Assembly: GCF_965363235.1 (NCBI RefSeq) | Contig: NC_134845.1 | Location: forward strand, 61,099,261-61,163,260 | Source of the DNA: Mytilus galloprovincialis | Taxonomy: Eukaryota; Mollusca; Bivalvia; Mytilida; Mytilidae | Direction of reading: 5' to 3' | DNA length: 64,000 nucleotides | In this document: positions 10,930-25,500 of the stretch, in pieces | How positions within the stretch are numbered: the first letter of the stretch is position 1 | Layout: each line of letters opens with the position of its first letter | The notes under the pieces: generated by a model | The model's database searches: none | Seen by the model: the letters and a program-made list of their open reading frames with translations, nothing else | What the model was told of the DNA's origin: nothing | Position numbers and translations under genes: made by a program

Positions 10930-11105
10930 TAAAATTGAGAATGGTAATGGGGAATGTGTCAAAGAGGCAACAACCCGACCAAAGAGCAGAAAACAGCCGA
11001 AGGCCACCAATGGGTTTTCAACACAGCGAGAAAATCCCACACCAAAAGGCGGGCTTCAGCTAACCCCTAAACAAAAATGTGTACTAGATCAGTGAAAATG
11101 AATGT
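10930..11105 (+). repeat. Dispersed repeat, 'GAATGGAAATGGG' family
   Basis: Matches 10150-10300 and the reverse complement of 2575-2800, including the 3' part TCAGTGAAAATGAATGTCAT. Confidence 0.7.
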
Positions 11106-11149
11106 CATATTAAACTCCAAAACATATCCATGAACTAGTCTTAAAAATT

Positions 11150-11815
11150 CGTAAGGGTTCCGCGGAACCCAGTGTATCGCCTAGTTTTGCTGTTAATCGC
11201 AGGCTAAACAAAAATGAGGGAAAAAATAAATAAAAATATTCCACTCAATAATATCTTTAGATTGTGAGTAGCTTCTGTCTTAGTTTGGTAAAAATCCAGG
11301 ATAGTTTATGAATCTAATAAATGTTTTAAAAACTTTAACTGTAGACTGTATGTAATGTTAACTGGAAGAAAAACTTAGTAAAATACGGATAAAAATGAAC
11401 AAAATTTTAACAAAGTTTCCTTCTTGATACTATCTAATGATCATAAACAAGCCTCTCTCCAAGTTTGGTACAAATCCGGGATAGTTTAAGAAAGTTATTA
11501 AAATTTTGAAAACTTTAACCACAGAGTGAATGTACAGTAATGTTTCTTTGCTGAAAAACTAAGTCCATTTATAAGTAAAATACGGAAAAACAGGATTATT
11601 TTTTTTTCACAAAATGTACTTCTGGATACTATCTTATAATCATAAACAAGCTTTTGTCCAAGTTTGGTAGAAATCCAGGCTAGTTTAAGAAAGTAATTAA
11701 AATTTCAAAAACTTTAATCACAGAGTGAATATTTGTCGACGCCGACGACGCCGACGACGGAATGTAGGATATCTATGTCTCGCTTTTTCGACAAAAGTCG
11801 AAGGCTCGACAAAAA
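11150..11815 (+). repeat. Repeat element with three internal ~190-bp units
   Basis: Starts with the palindrome GGTTCCGCGGAACC. CAAGTTTGGTACAAATCC-like units recur at about 11283, 11460 and 11658, each followed by a stretch like AAAACTTTAACCACAGAG. It ends in a GTCGACGCCGACGACG stretch and TTTTTCGACAAAAGTCGAAG. Non-coding; class unknown. Confidence 0.65.
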
Positions 11816-11819
11816 TAAC

Positions 11820-12830
11820 ACAAGACTAACATAGGTCAGAGGCTCCTGATTTGGCACAGGCGCAATAATGCGGCGGGGTTAAACATGTTTAGTGAGATCT
11901 TAACCCTCCCCCTATACCTCTAGCCAATGTAGAGAAAACAAACAAACAGCAATACGCACAGCAAAACTCGGTTTGATAGAAGTCCGAGTCCGATTTCAGA
12001 ATAGGTAACAAAAGAAACTAAGCAAAATTACAATGATACATTAATTAACAAAGGACTACTAGCAGTTACTTGACCTCAATTAAACTGATTGAAAGATTAT
12101 GTCTTCATTATATGAAAATCAAGCACAATCACTCCCGTTAGGGGTTTAGTATCATACCATCATAAAATATGAGATGAACATAATCCGTATTATGCCAACA
12201 ACTGGTTTTAGAATAAATGTGTTCAATTCCGATGCAAAGACCCTATGAATGAATCAATATTAATACCAAAATATGCCATCTTTAATGACCTGACAACAGT
12301 ATCGTAACTATATCCCTTCTGAATAAGTCTGTTCAAAGGTTTGGTGAGCTTTTGAGGTGGAATGCCGACATTTTTGTGCTTTGTAAAGAATATTACCATA
12401 ACAGATTGGATGTGAAATACCTGAACGTATAAGATGTATTCATGTTGAATTATATTTACGAATGGTGATAAAATTTAGTAAAGTTTTGACTATAGTCTGT
12501 GATATTGGAAACCCTGGTGTAATAATTTTTCAGTAATACAGATTCCTTTCGTTAAAATCAAATACGTTGTTACATACACATGCGAATCGAACAAGTTGGT
12601 ATATACACCATAAGATGGTAACAAGGGTACGTCACCATCTAAAAATGGATAATTAACAAAAGGTAATGAAAAATCATCTTTTTTATCATAAATTTTGGTA
12701 TCAAGCTTCCCGTTAAAGATATACATATCTAGATTCAGGAAAGGGTAGAGTTCATTGTTAGTATTAACTTTATTCAAAGTCAGTTCAGCCGCATAAATCT
12801 CTTTAGTGTTCATACATGTATACATGCTAC
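11820..12830 (-). mobile_element. Retroelement fragment: reverse-transcriptase C-terminal region with 3' tail
   Basis: The minus-strand open frame 12825-12490 (111 residues) includes KLDTKIYDKKDDFSLPFVNY, then PFLDGDVPLLPSYGVY and TEKLLHQGFQYH. These match the post-catalytic part of reverse-transcriptase proteins that are repeated many times in bivalve genomes. Similarity seems to continue in broken frames to about 12250. The tail reaches 11820 with the AACCCCGCCGCATTATTG motif shared with 2009 and 2477. No start or catalytic domain is present. The clade (Penelope-like or other) cannot be decided here. Confidence 0.65.
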
Positions 12831-13021
12831 CTGTTGGTCATTCGGCCATAAAAGGAAGTCAGAGCATTGCAACACAGAATCATGTCCTTTCATTTACTTC
12901 ATCTCATTTACTTGGCACAACCCGTGAATCATTAAAGTGGAAAGGGATTAATATAAGTTGCAAAACTTGTACCTAATCCACTATAAATAAATATGTTTAA
13001 ACTAATCATTAAATTAAAAAC

Positions 13022-13262
13022 AAGAGATTGATTGGTGTTTTATGCCACTTTCAGCACTATTGTGCTATACTTTGTGGCGGTCCGTTGTTTTTGGTGGAGG
13101 GAGCCGGAAAGACCAGAAAGAACCACCGACCTTCGGTAGAAAAAATAACAATCCTATATAGTCAATTGAGATTGGAGTCAAGTCGAACTCACCGTGAACC
13201 TCAAGTGATGACAGGCTAGTAATAGTTCGACTACTCAGACCACTCGGCCACCGAGGTCCCCA
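13022..13262 (-). mobile_element. tRNA-derived SINE
   Basis: On the minus strand the head (GGTGGCCGAGTGGTCTGAG, A box) and a B-box-like GTGAGTTCGACTTGAC resemble a Ser/Leu-type tRNA. The 3' end is GGCATAAAACACCAATCAAT, the tail typical of mollusc SINEs. No target duplication was found. Confidence 0.75.
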
Positions 13263-13369
13263 ACACGCATATGAAGCCGAATATAACAGGTATTGATTCA
13301 AAATTGTCATGATATTGTTACAGTAGAAATAAATCTCTACTCTATACCTCATGATGACTTTTGTATTAC

Positions 13370-13560
13370 GAAGGGTGTCAGGGTGTTATATAATCAGGAT
13401 ATCCTTACCCTTCCGCAGCACCTGATATCACCCCAGTTTTTTTTGGGGGTTCGTGTTGTTATATTTTATGTTGCGTTTGGTAGACTTGTTTGTCATTTCG
13501 TGCCATGGAGTTGTCAGTTTTCTTCGACTTTGGTATCTTCCGATTCTCTTTTATGTAGTA
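13370..13560 (+). mobile_element. Retroelement 3' tail fragment
   Basis: CACCTGATATCACCCCAG followed by GGGGGTTCGTGTTGTTATAT and CCATGGAGTTGTCAGTTTTC corresponds to the tail of the retroelement at 4666-5189, in the opposite orientation. Non-coding. Confidence 0.55.
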
Positions 13561-13587
13561 CACACATAATTAGTTTGCAGAAGATTG

Positions 13588-13837
13588 ATTGATTGTTGGT
13601 GTTTTAACGGCACTTCTTAGCGCAACTTTTGGGCTATTTCGTGGCGGCCAGTTTTTATTGGTGGAGGAAGCCGGAGTGCCCGGAGAAAATCACCGACCTT
13701 CGTTTGGAAAACTGACAATCCTAGTCAATTTAGATTAGAGTCAAAGTGCACCCGCACGAGCAGGGTTCGAACTCACTACCTCAGTGTTGACGGGCTAGTG
13801 ATAACATTAGTAGAACTACTTAGATCACTTGGCCACC
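13588..13837 (-). mobile_element. tRNA-derived SINE with 16-bp target duplication
   Basis: Flanked by the perfect repeat AGTTTGCAGAAGATTG at 13572-13587 and 13838-13853. Read on the minus strand it begins GGTGGCCAAGTGATCTAAG (A box), has AGTTCGAACCC (B box), and ends GTTAAAACACCAAC plus an AATC-repeat tail. The duplication shows insertion by target-primed reverse transcription. Confidence 0.88.
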
Positions 13838-14200
13838 AGTTTGCAGAAGATTGGTCTACTCAACTGATTTGTAACTTATTACCAATGTTTTGATTGGTTG
13901 ATTTATTAATTAAATTTGATGTCCAGCAACAAATATTACTAATACTCGTGTTAGATAACATATTAATGAGATAACCCTGTATTGTTATAAACACTCTTAG
14001 AGTCATATATTTAATGTGCAACTAAAATGATAACAATATGCAGCAAGATATATCACCCTACATGGATACATTATTCAGACTCCATTCTCATTAGACTTTG
14101 ACCTAACTCCTAAATTCTGCATTCTAACTGGAGAAGCAGCAAATACCTATTCTGTGGAGGTTACAAGCTCCAGTCCTTGAGGCAAAAATGCTACCACGAG

Positions 14201-14310
14201 CAGTGGTGGATCCAGAAATTTTCATAAGAGGGGCCCACTCCAGTCATGCCTCAGTGATTCCCTATACAATTAACCAAATTTTCCCCACAAAAATGGGGGG
14301 GGGGGGGGGC
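14201..14310 (+). mobile_element. hAT-like MITE, left part
   Basis: Starts CAGTGGTGGATCCAG and follows the 28500 copy (AGTCATGCCTCAGTGATTCC-like interior) up to a G run. The right end is missing after GGGCACC. Confidence 0.65.
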
Positions 14311-14704
14311 ACCATTTAGTATGCTCCATCTTCTGCTTGCTATGATCATAATACAAAGTTTGATAATGACAGATAAGAAGTCCAATTATTTCATTTTAAC
14401 TGAATTCAGTGAGGTTAATATACGCCATAACATAAAACACATAAAAATTCTTAGTTTTGTAGTTATTTGACAACTTTAACATAAAATGGCTGTCTCTATA
14501 TATAACAGTTCATAGTGCTGATAAACTAGAATTCTTATTAAAAACAAATGGGAGTTACATGCATTTCTTGTATTTTGATAGCAGACAGACTCAACCTGGG
14601 TCCTTGGTCATAATGCTTACTCAGTATTTAGTTCAAAATCCAGTATTATGATTGTTTGAATTCTGAGTCCAAGTACAGTAATCATACGAGTCCAGTGGTT
14701 TCTG

Positions 14705-14890
14705 TTTGCCATAGTTGTTGTATTTTGTTATATGCTATTTGCCTAAATCAGGCAGTTGGTTTTCTTTTTTTGAATTGTTTCATATATTGTTATCTTGTGC
14801 AGTGTTATTGCCTTCTCTACAGTATGGGTTTTGCACATTCTTGAAGGGTGAACAGTGTCCTGTAGTTGTTTACTTCCTCGATTGTTTATC
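14705..14890 (+). repeat. Dispersed SINE-like repeat, diverged copy
   Basis: Contains TACAGTATGGGTTTTGCAC and a CTGTAGTTGTTTACTTCC stretch, diverged from the 9790 copy. It overlaps part of the longest unassigned frame in the area, which argues against that frame being a gene. Confidence 0.5.
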
Positions 14891-16519
14891 GAAGTACAAA
14901 TTTCATATAGCCTTGTATATGTACTTTTGTTAAACCGTGAAATCAAATATCCACGAAAATGCCATTTTTCCTTTATCCAAGAAAATAAATGAACCAACAG
15001 TGCACTTAATTTAGGTTCAGGGGTAAAACTAAGATTGACAGCAGAAGATATTTGCAAAAACAATCCCTTTTGCTCTGCGATTTCAAATGTTTTTGTTGTG
15101 ATGCTAACCAATACCTGTTTTTTTTTTATTACTTCCTTCAATGTAGTCAAACTAGATGTAAAAATCATCCCATCTTTGGTTAGCAAATAAAACTCAATCA
15201 ATATACAATATTTTTATACTCTCAATTTTATTTCTTTAAGACTAGTTTTTCTTCAATATATAAATGCATAAATAGAATAAATTAGTTTTCAGATGAATAT
15301 CCCAACTTAACAAAAATAAAGAAGCCAACAATTCTATAAAGTGAAATCCAAATTGAAATAAGGATGTACAATAAACATTTTTTATACTTCAATACTATTA
15401 TTTAGGCTTGAGAAAAAAATGTTTGTGTTAACCTGAAGCAAGTGAGAAAACTCTGTAATGGCTGACTACATGTACACCATAAACTAGGTCAGTGGGAAAA
15501 AAGAACATCTATCGTGTGTTTTTCTTATCTTGTGATTACTAAACAATGTTATTTTTTGGTGAAATTTAAGTTGGTAATACAGTTTGTCACACCATGCTGA
15601 TGCAGCAGAGCAGGATTTTCTAATTTGAATCTATTAACAAATAAATTGTTTAGAAAACTAACTAACAGATTTTTCAATTTGATTCATTATACAAAATAAA
15701 CAATTTTAAGTAAGGCAACTCATTTTAAAAGTGCTAATGCAGAGCCATACAATTCAATTGCAAATTAGCTGATTTTAAGTAAGAACTACTGGGTTAAAGT
15801 AAGAACTACTGATTTTAACTAAGTACTTATACATGATATGCCTCATTCAAATAATTTTCTGGTTATAGAAAAGATAATAGGTGTTTCTTGCAAGAATTGT
15901 TGGCTTTCGAATAACAAACATTTCATTTAAAATAAAATATTTGAATTAAAATAATTTCTAATATAAATTTATCTAAAAAACAAACTTAATTCAGATTGAC
16001 TTGTACATGCTAAAACATTTCATCTCCAGTAAAATAATAAGAAAAGTTTAATTTTTCAGTTGTCATGGTAATTTAATACAAGTAAAACAAGTACAAAATA
16101 ATTTAAAAACATCTAAAAATACTTTTAAAACGTTAGATTATAAATAAATTAATCTAAATGCTAAAAATAAATTAAGGTAAAAACCAAATTTAAACAAGAA
16201 TATGGGATATTCAAGTAAAACTAGCACTAATAATCTAGTATGAGCAATAACAAAGAGATTCTACACAACAAATACTATACACTAATATCTACACGTCTGT
16301 ACACAATAAATGCAAAAGAGTCTATACATATATAAGTCTATGTACGGAGGTATACGAGTAAAAAGTCTAGAGAGACACAGAATGAGCAGCTGCCTGTTGA
16401 GTCATCACAGGAACAATTCTGACACTACTATACATATCACAGCACTAGAGAAATCCTGACCGAGGTCATGGACGAGGACGGATATGGCACTCTATGGAAT
16501 GTTTTTAAAACAGGTTTCC
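14891..16519. other. PLK4 3' flank / 3' UTR
   Basis: AT-rich. The PLK4 3' UTR must lie here, but no single polyadenylation signal stands out: AATAAA on the minus strand is seen only far downstream, near 15130 and 15228. No other gene is supported. Confidence 0.4.
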
Positions 16520-19500
16520 TCAGCGTGGAGTCATTACTGAAGATGTTGGTGAGTCTTGCAGTAAATGTTCTAACACTAATGGGACCTTTTCCAGTCTTGC
16601 TCGCACAATATCGGGTAAAATGTCTGTCCTTTGGAATCTAAAATATAAGAGATTGTAACATAAATTGGATTTTTTCCTTTGATGTTTTTATGAAATAATT
16701 TGCTTAAAAAGTGTGGTGAGGGAAAACCATGGTATATTATATGCAAATTTATGTTGTACCATACTTTGCTAATTAAATATGCAACTCGACTAGAATCCAA
16801 AGGAAAAAAGGCGGAGCTTCAGCCATGGTATAACATATTCATTTTCATGTTATTCCATGACCGAAGCTCCAAAATTTTTTTTTAAATGTATCCGCCTCTA
16901 AAAAATTTAGGAAACTGTAAAACGTACTAAAAGGTCAAGATCTTCATTTGTTTTCATTTTATAAGAAAAAGCAATAAATTATGTGTACCACATTTCAAGA
17001 AACCCTTTTCAAACTACATAGAATTGTTACGAATTCCCTTAATTTTGGAAACAATTACTAGATGTTTCTTCTTTCAGTTTTGAAAAAAATAAAATGTAAA
17101 ACTATAATTTCCTTTGCGAAAATTCAATTTAAATTCGATTTAAAAAGGGGGTACCTATACAAAAAGGAATAAATATCGGCAACAAATATCTGTGAAAAAA
17201 CATGATTAGGGGATGTACACTATCTACGCCCCTGGATCCGCCACTGTTAAAATATTGTTTTATTCGATTCGTTTGTTTAAATATGTTAACTCGTAAAAAC
17301 CATGGTATATATAGTACTTAAAACATAAGTATATTGTAAAGTCAAAATTTTATAATTAAAAAAAAGTTACTTTGTAAGATTATATCTTCTCTGATTTTCT
17401 TAATTACATGTCAAAATAGTTACTAGCTTTTCACAGTACAACTTCATACTTCTACTTGTGATTCTATTCAACATATCTTTATACAATTTCTTCTTTACCA
17501 ATAATTTTATTAAAATAATTTTTTATAAATGCATATTTATGAACTCAGTTAATATCCACTTTTAATTTCTTTTCTTTTTCGTTTTCTTATAAATATAGAC
17601 AAATTCTAATAATTGTTTCAGATTTAAGATTTTACTACTTATTTGAGAGAAACTTACCTATAAAGTTTTCCTTGACAGTCAATATATTTGACATTTGTTG
17701 TAGATGACTTGACACCAAGCTGTGTTCCATCATTGAATTTTACCCATATTTCTCCATTAGAGTGCTGAAAAATAAAATATAAAGCCATTAAAAATATGTG
17801 TCAACATAATATTTCTTGCATTTGTAAAAAGAAAGAAAGGAATTTTGTTATTAAAAGTATCACAATTCTATTTATCTGATATATTAAAAAAAAAAATTAA
17901 AAAAAGAGAATAAAAAATAAACGTTAAAATGTTATGTTTTTAAACTACCAATATGATGTTATAAAAATTGTTATAAATAACATTTTATTTTAGATTCATA
18001 ATTCATTTTCTAAAAACACGAAAATTCAAGTTTTATTATTGAAATTCAAAACAAGGAAATGATATGTACCTTAGAAGCCCATCCAATATCTTGCACGAAA
18101 ACTTGTTTAAGAACATCTCTGGTGACTTTGCGTAGCTGACTTGAACCATTGAGACTTGACGTGGGACTTACACCACCATTGCTGACTGTTGATTTCTCGT
18201 TGACAGACTTGGACTTTAGAGTTACGTCCCTTGATGTGTCAGATGGAGCTGTTTCCACTCTGCTTGTACAGTCTGTTACAGCGCTTACTACTGTGCCGTC
18301 AAATGAAGACATCTATACAAAAGAAGGAATACCGTTAGATATTTATGTAAATAAGGAAGTATTTTATCTAGAAATACATGAATGCAAATGAGACAATTTC
18401 TTGTTTATATTGATTTATTTATTTGTATTAAAGGAAAACTGAAATTTTTGGAAATAGTTTTTTAATTTCTTGTAAGCAGCAATTTCACTGAATTTCCTAA
18501 TTCTTTTAATGAAATTATTCTGAAAATGGTTCAACAAATATCGTTAAGAATTACTATACACTCCCATAAAACAGCTGCTTCTCCATGTATTACAGGCAAT
18601 GAAATCTTTAAATTTTGAATTAAATTTATCAGTAAGACTCAAGACTAAAAACTTACTGTAGCGTGTCTGTTTGAGTCTGATGAAGGATTGCTGTTGATTT
18701 CTACCGCCAAGGAACTACCTGCACCCGTGGAAGGAGAGGAATCGTTTAAATTTGGACCGTTGGGTCGTCTACCAATGATCACTGGGAAGAGCTGCTCTCT
18801 CAACCCACATCGGCTATGTACAGAACTAATTACCCTGTCAATCTCTTCACATTGTTGCCGACACTGAAAATAAACAAAGAATAAGAAATTTAATATCAAT
18901 AAGTTTTTTTCTTTTTAAATTCAAATTAAATGTAAAATTACTATAAAATTGAGGAAAAAAAAATATGTAAATATTACTGAGAAAATTTTACAACTTAAAT
19001 TTTTTTTATTTACTTTTCCTTTAAAAAATAATTAATACATTTCTTTTATCTTTAAATACTGATATCTGAAGTGAGTGAACATACCTGTTTGACATATTCT
19101 AACAATTGTTTGGTATCTTCAGCCAGTCTCTGAGCTGTTTCCTCTGAATCTAGCACCAAGGATGTCCCAGTTTTTTCAATAATTCTCATACTACTGGAAC
19201 TCATTGTGAATTTAGCACCTGAAAAATTAAAACAAACCCCATTAAAATATGAAATAACACACTTAAAACATAGAAAATTTAAAGCAATTCATATACTTTC
19301 ATCAGTTTTGGGTGTGTTTATAAATTTAAATGATGATTTCAATATATCTTACATGATTCATTTTAGTTCTAATTCTGATTTCAATGTTTCTATTTTTTCC
19401 ATTGTTCTTAATTTAATTTTTTTTTTTAAATATAAAGAAATTTCAGAATTTTTAATTCATAGGCATAAAAAATATGAGAAAAATTACTGCAATGTGCCAA

Positions 19501-22500
19501 AAAAGCCAGAAGTATCAGATTTCCAATATATATAAGTGTTAAAAGAATACAGGAGTACAATATACACACTGTGAGCTATAAAGCATGAAAATACCATGTG
19601 CAAAAAAGGTGGGGAAAAAAAATCACACACAACATTAATTCTGGTAAAATGTGAGAGGAGTGAGTATGCACATCTATAAAGAAAGTAGTTCTGTTAATAG
19701 CTATAGCCACAATGTGTCGACTTACTCCACGAAGGGACGAATGGATACGGTCTGGATTCCATTAAATCGCTTAGACTATCATCGTCTTCCAAAGGATGTG
19801 AGCCTTTACAAAACATTTATCATGTTAATATCTCACCAAACTTAATAAAAGATCACAAATCTATATATATATATATATATATATTTTTCAAACTTCTCAA
19901 AGATATATATGGGGAGAACAAACTCGTGCAAAAGACTTAATTCGTAAAACATACACATTCACATTTATATAGTTCACTCTTGTCACATAAAAATTAGTAA
20001 TTTTAATATTGAATAATTATTTTCAAAAAGATAACATATACATGTTTCAAAATTTCAAAACCTACCATCATAAAATACTGCTTCAAAGTCTGGAGATGGA
20101 CTGTTTTCCATCAACATACATTTGGCCTTCTGTGTATACATAGTAATCTTTGGAGTCTTGGATCTCACCAGTTTCACAAATCTATAAATAAAAAGATATT
20201 TTATTACAAATGTTTTGACTTTACTATTGTTTTTTTTTCTGGTTTAAATTTTTATTTCTTTAATTTTAAAAAGTTTTGGGTCACGAATTCATCTAACAAG
20301 AAAAAAATTTCAATTTAATAAAATTATTCAATTTAGACAATTGAAGATTCCATTAAAACAAATGAAAGGGGAGATAATTACCTTGCTGCATACTGGTACT
20401 TTTTCCAATACTTTTCAGGTAACAGATCAAATACAAATGATTTGATTGGTTCAGTTGGCAGAGCAACAGGTTCTTCTCCTACTGGTTCCCCTTTGCCTCT
20501 GTTTGGTTGGTAAACATTGATTTTCTGACCATCAACAGATATCACCATGACTTCAACAACTTTTTCAACCTTTTGTTTCAGTTTGACAAATTCCATGCAA
20601 ACTTCTCCCGATTCTAAAATGTTGACCTGAAAGAAAAAAAATAACTTTCTTTACAATTCATCAAAGCATTGATAAAATTTTAAATAGAATTTCAGACATT
20701 TGATTTTTTTTCCTAAACTTTCTATGCATCATGAAATTACTGAATTATTACTTCTACAGGTCCTTCAATTTTTAATTCTATAAATATTACCTCTTTTTGA
20801 ATTTATAATTGCATGGCTATTTAATATAGAAACTTACAATAGCATTTCTTGTTCTTTGTCTGATTGGTCGAAGACGAATGGCAGTTAATGGCAATACAAC
20901 ATCTCTAATTGTTTTGGTTGCTGAGTTAGTAGCCTCCTCTACCGATCGTTGTGATTTAATTTCTACTTTAGCACCTTGCGAATTAGAATTAGAATCTTCT
21001 TCATCATTGTCGAGAAAGTTTTCTAAAGATCGACTGCGTCCATATTTTTTCATCTGACTATGTTGTCGTTCCATATTTTTTACACTGTCTTTAGATTTTT
21101 CGTGCCAACTGCTGTGTTGACCAGTGGAGTGACTGTCACTATCGAAATTGAGTATTTTCTTTGTATTGTGTAGACTAAATTCATCCTGCGACGAAACGTC
21201 AGAGGCTACAGAAGGTTTGCTTATGTCGGTATGACTTGGTTTGTCATTGCTATGCAGAGACATGCTACAGGACCATCCTGATGAGTTACTTGGTGTATTG
21301 GCACGATCTTGATATTTTGCTGGATCAAACTGTTGACCAGCACGGTTGTTTTGCTGCTCAAGGTAATTCTCCATTTGTTTAGCTTTGAATAGTCTTTCTT
21401 GAGCTTTATCTTGGTTAGTATTCCTAAGGAAATGTCCAGAATCACCCTGTTGTTGCTGTTGTTGATTCATTTGCATTCTTGCTGCTTCACGTTCACTGAA
21501 AATGGAGAAAAAAATAATTTATTAAACCTAGTCAATAGTTTTCTTTACAATTCTTTATACTTTTTTTTTAAATTTTTTATAAATGTCATAAATAGAAGGT
21601 TTGCCATTAAATATGCTTTATATTCAATGAGTGCAGCAAAAAAAATATGGTTATAACTTTTTAATTTTGTTTTTAACTTCAGTCTTACATAGTTTAATAT
21701 TTTAATGTTTTAAATATATAATTGCTATGCCTACCTATCCCTTAGTCTAACTGGTGGAGATGGTGGGTGCCTCAATTGTGGCGTATTTGGTCCCGAAAAA
21801 AGGTTCAAATCCTCAGAATTCTTTGAGTATTTGTCTTTCTTCAATTGGTCCTCGTCTCCTTCAGAGATTCCCGATTCCATAGGGAATGCTGGGAAGGGGC
21901 GTGGCCTTGTTGACACTCTTGATGCTGTGGTTGAAATAGTTGCCATGGTTCCTCTACCACTATCAATGGATGTCTCACCGAAATTCTATAAATAGAAGAT
22001 ATCATCATTAAAATATTTCAGTTACAAAATCTTTTCAATTTTTAATCTTGGTTAAAAAATATTTTCTTTTTTTTTCTACTCAGTTTTAAAATCTAATTAA
22101 TCTTGCTTTTTTTAATATCCTTTTAAAAGAGTTAAGAAATAAACAAGATAAAATAGATCAAAAAATTTACATGTATATATTATATAAACATAAGATAAGT
22201 GTTTGTAGACAATTACCTGTGGACCTTTAAATTCTGTTGATGCATATTTGGTCATGAAAGGATGATTTAGCACCTCTGAAAAATAAAATCAATATAATAT
22301 TAAAACAAATAAAAACAAATGTAAAGAAAATTTAAAGAAGAAAAAATCTATTGTTAAAATGGACTTTTATCTTTATATAAGTCTGTGTACCTAAGCTTAA
22401 CATCTTGTAACTTTTAAAAGTGAAATGTCTAAAACAAATAATTTCAAGTATAAATATACAAGTAAGTGATAGTCATGTTTATTCTTGTTTCAAAAACTTT

Positions 22501-25500
22501 TCTTGACAAATTTGAAACTATTGAATATGATTAAGGGGTATAAAATATTAATTAATTGATGGAATATAGTCAATGGTTGGACTAATTTAATTTCCAATGA
22601 CTTCAAGTACCTTAATTGGATAATATAATTAACTGAACATGTGTTTAATTTAAAAAAAACCATTTAATTTAAATAAACAAATAAATGAATTACTAAAAAT
22701 AATTTAAAATTATACTGCAAAGATTTTGAACTAAATACAAATTTTAGTTTATTTTTTTCAAATATTTTCTCTATAATTATCCCCCCTCCCCCCCAATATA
22801 AAATCGTTTCTACATACCTGGTAAAGGAATTCTATCTTTTGGATTTTTCTTTAACAATGACTGTAAGAGGTCTTTGGCCTCTTGTGATAAATGATCTGGG
22901 AGATCAAATGCTGCTGTTATAACTCTGTTCAGTGTACTCCTAACAGCATCTGTATCAAATGGAGGCTTGCCTACCATAAATGTGTACAACATACAACCTA
23001 AAGACCAGACATCAGTTTCTAAACCATGAGCTCCTCTTATGGCTATCTCACTGCAATATAAATTAAATTCATGTAAAATCTTCATAACTTTATTTCACAA
23101 TGTAAAGACTACAGTTTTGCAGTGAATTTTTAAAACTTTAAATCTTTGAAGGAGAAAACTTTATACTTTTATTTTTTTTTGACTAGATACTGAATATGCA
23201 ATACTGCAATACTTGAGTCACTAACAAAAAGATTTATTTGTTTTAAATGATAATATACTTACGGAGAAATATAATTTGGTGTTCCACACATTGTAAAATG
23301 TTTTTCTTCAGTATAGTTTAGTTGTGTAGCAAGACCAAAATCAGCTATTTTCTGCAAATATAAAAACATACATTTATTAATAATGTTAAGTTTGCTGAAA
23401 ACATAAAATTTAATAAATCTTTCAAAATGAAAGTTTCTATGTTTAATTTTTTTTTATGTAAAATTATTGTTTTCTTTTTCACATTTGAATTAAATCATTT
23501 CTAAGAAATTCAGAGACAGTTTCAAACAAAGAAATGCTTAGATATTGAAACCATATTAATAAGTTTTAAATATATACTTACAACGTCCATAGATTTTGTG
23601 AGTAGTAAATTGGCAAGAGTCAGATCTCTGTGGAGTATTCCATGAGAGTGGAGATATAACATCCCCGATACAATCTGTACCATGAAGTGTCGAGCTGAAA
23701 ATATAAATGTAAACGTTAAATAAAGATATGCACAAAATAGTTAACACACTGAAAGCTTCAATGTAGAAATTTATTCATTGTAAGAAAGTTTTATTAAATG
23801 GAATGGGTATATACTGGAGGTACATTGGATGAAGTGAAGTATTTGAACCAGAATATTTTTATTATCATAATAGTGATTGTTTTCATACAATTTTATTGTT
23901 ATTTCTGGGTTAAGTTGAATAAAGCTAAATTGTTTGACCATTGCAGGTTTATAACCATGATTAATGTTACAGTTTTAATACACTTTTATTGTATTTTAGG
24001 TATTGTTGTTAGGAATACCAACCTTCCAATTCAGATAAAACTTTGCAGTTGGCTTTAAGATATCTGTTGAGTTCTCCATTAGCGCAAATTTCCAGCACCA
24101 AGTACACATAGTTGCTGTCTTCAAAATAGTTGTACAACTGCAAGAAAAAAAATACAATGTTTCAAACTTACAGGTTTAAACATGGGGGTGGCAGTTATTT
24201 ATTAATCCAGTCATATTTCCTATAGGGTTGCATAAGCTGATCACAGATTTAAATGGATTACACTATTGAACAATACTTCAAAGAGAAGTTCAACTTTTCA
24301 ACTGACCTTTGATCAATTGAACCCTTTAAAGTAATAAACTAAAGGTTAAATCAATATATTTAACGTGCTAAGCATATTACTGCTGCAGTATATGGTCTGG
24401 ATACTATTTTGGCACATTAACACAATCTTATACTTATTATTTTGAACTTTGCACCTAAAAATTGACCAGTTACAACACTGCACTCAAGGAGTAGTGCATA
24501 GCTGCACAGATTTGTTCCAACTTGCACTGAAAGTCATCGGTTAATCATGTTAATGTTCGATTAACAAATTCTTGAATGCATTTCTTTATAAATGCACAAA
24601 GGCTTGGCAATTTATTAGGCTCAAGAACCATAAAGACTGAATGATTGAAATAAAATGTGAAAGGCATGCAAAGGTGTGTTTGAGATTAAACTCTTCAACA
24701 TAATTACAAAATTTGAAAAATTTAAGTATGTTTTTTTCCAAAATCATTTTTTTTTTCTCAATTATTTTTCATGAAAATTAATTTCTTATTCCATATTTTT
24801 ATTGTGATCCATCTAATTAAATTTAAAATATATCTGTTGTTAGCTGATATGTGTATTTATGTGTTTGGACAATACAAGCTAAGTAATAAAGAAATTTACA
24901 GTTAATTTCAAACAACACCCAAGCCAAATGATCAAATACTGTTTTGATAATTAACAACATACAAGCTTACTAAAACAAGCAACCTAACACCTAACTAATT
25001 ATTTCTTTTCATTAAAGTGTTTAACCAATCTTATTTCAAATGTTAATTTCATGCAATTGATGTCATTAAGGTGAGTATGGTTGACCTAATTAAGTATCTC
25101 ACACAACAGCTAACTACTCAGTAATAATGACATAAGAATTACTTTTAACAACACCTTGATTAACGAGTCTGCAAGCCACCTACATGGATGATGATGTTTT
25201 ATAGCTATGAACAATCAATAAATGTCCCATCTTACTCATCGTCAGTTTCATCATCTCAAATCCAATATGAAATTATACATGTGCATCAATGAAACTGACA
25301 TTCCCAATAATAACCATGATAAATATCTGCATACTCCAATTATAAGGAAATTAACATAGCTACAAGTGATGAAGTCACTTTGAATTAGCTCTTTATCTGT
25401 TGTGTTGATAGTTTCATGAAAAGATAAATATATAGTAGTGTAGTGTGGTACTATGGTAAATTTTATAGTCAGCATTGGTGTTCTATATGTTTAATAATTG

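Noticed and set aside
14743..15201. 152-codon minus-strand frame
   Set aside because: Its 3' part lies in a dispersed SINE-like repeat, it has no recognisable domain, and no splice partner or promoter was seen.
20817..20837. Extension of PLK4 exon 9 into VSFYIK and stop
   Set aside because: It is intron read-through; the GTAAGT donor after ATT and the next exon beginning [10 protein letters not shown] match known PLK4 structure.
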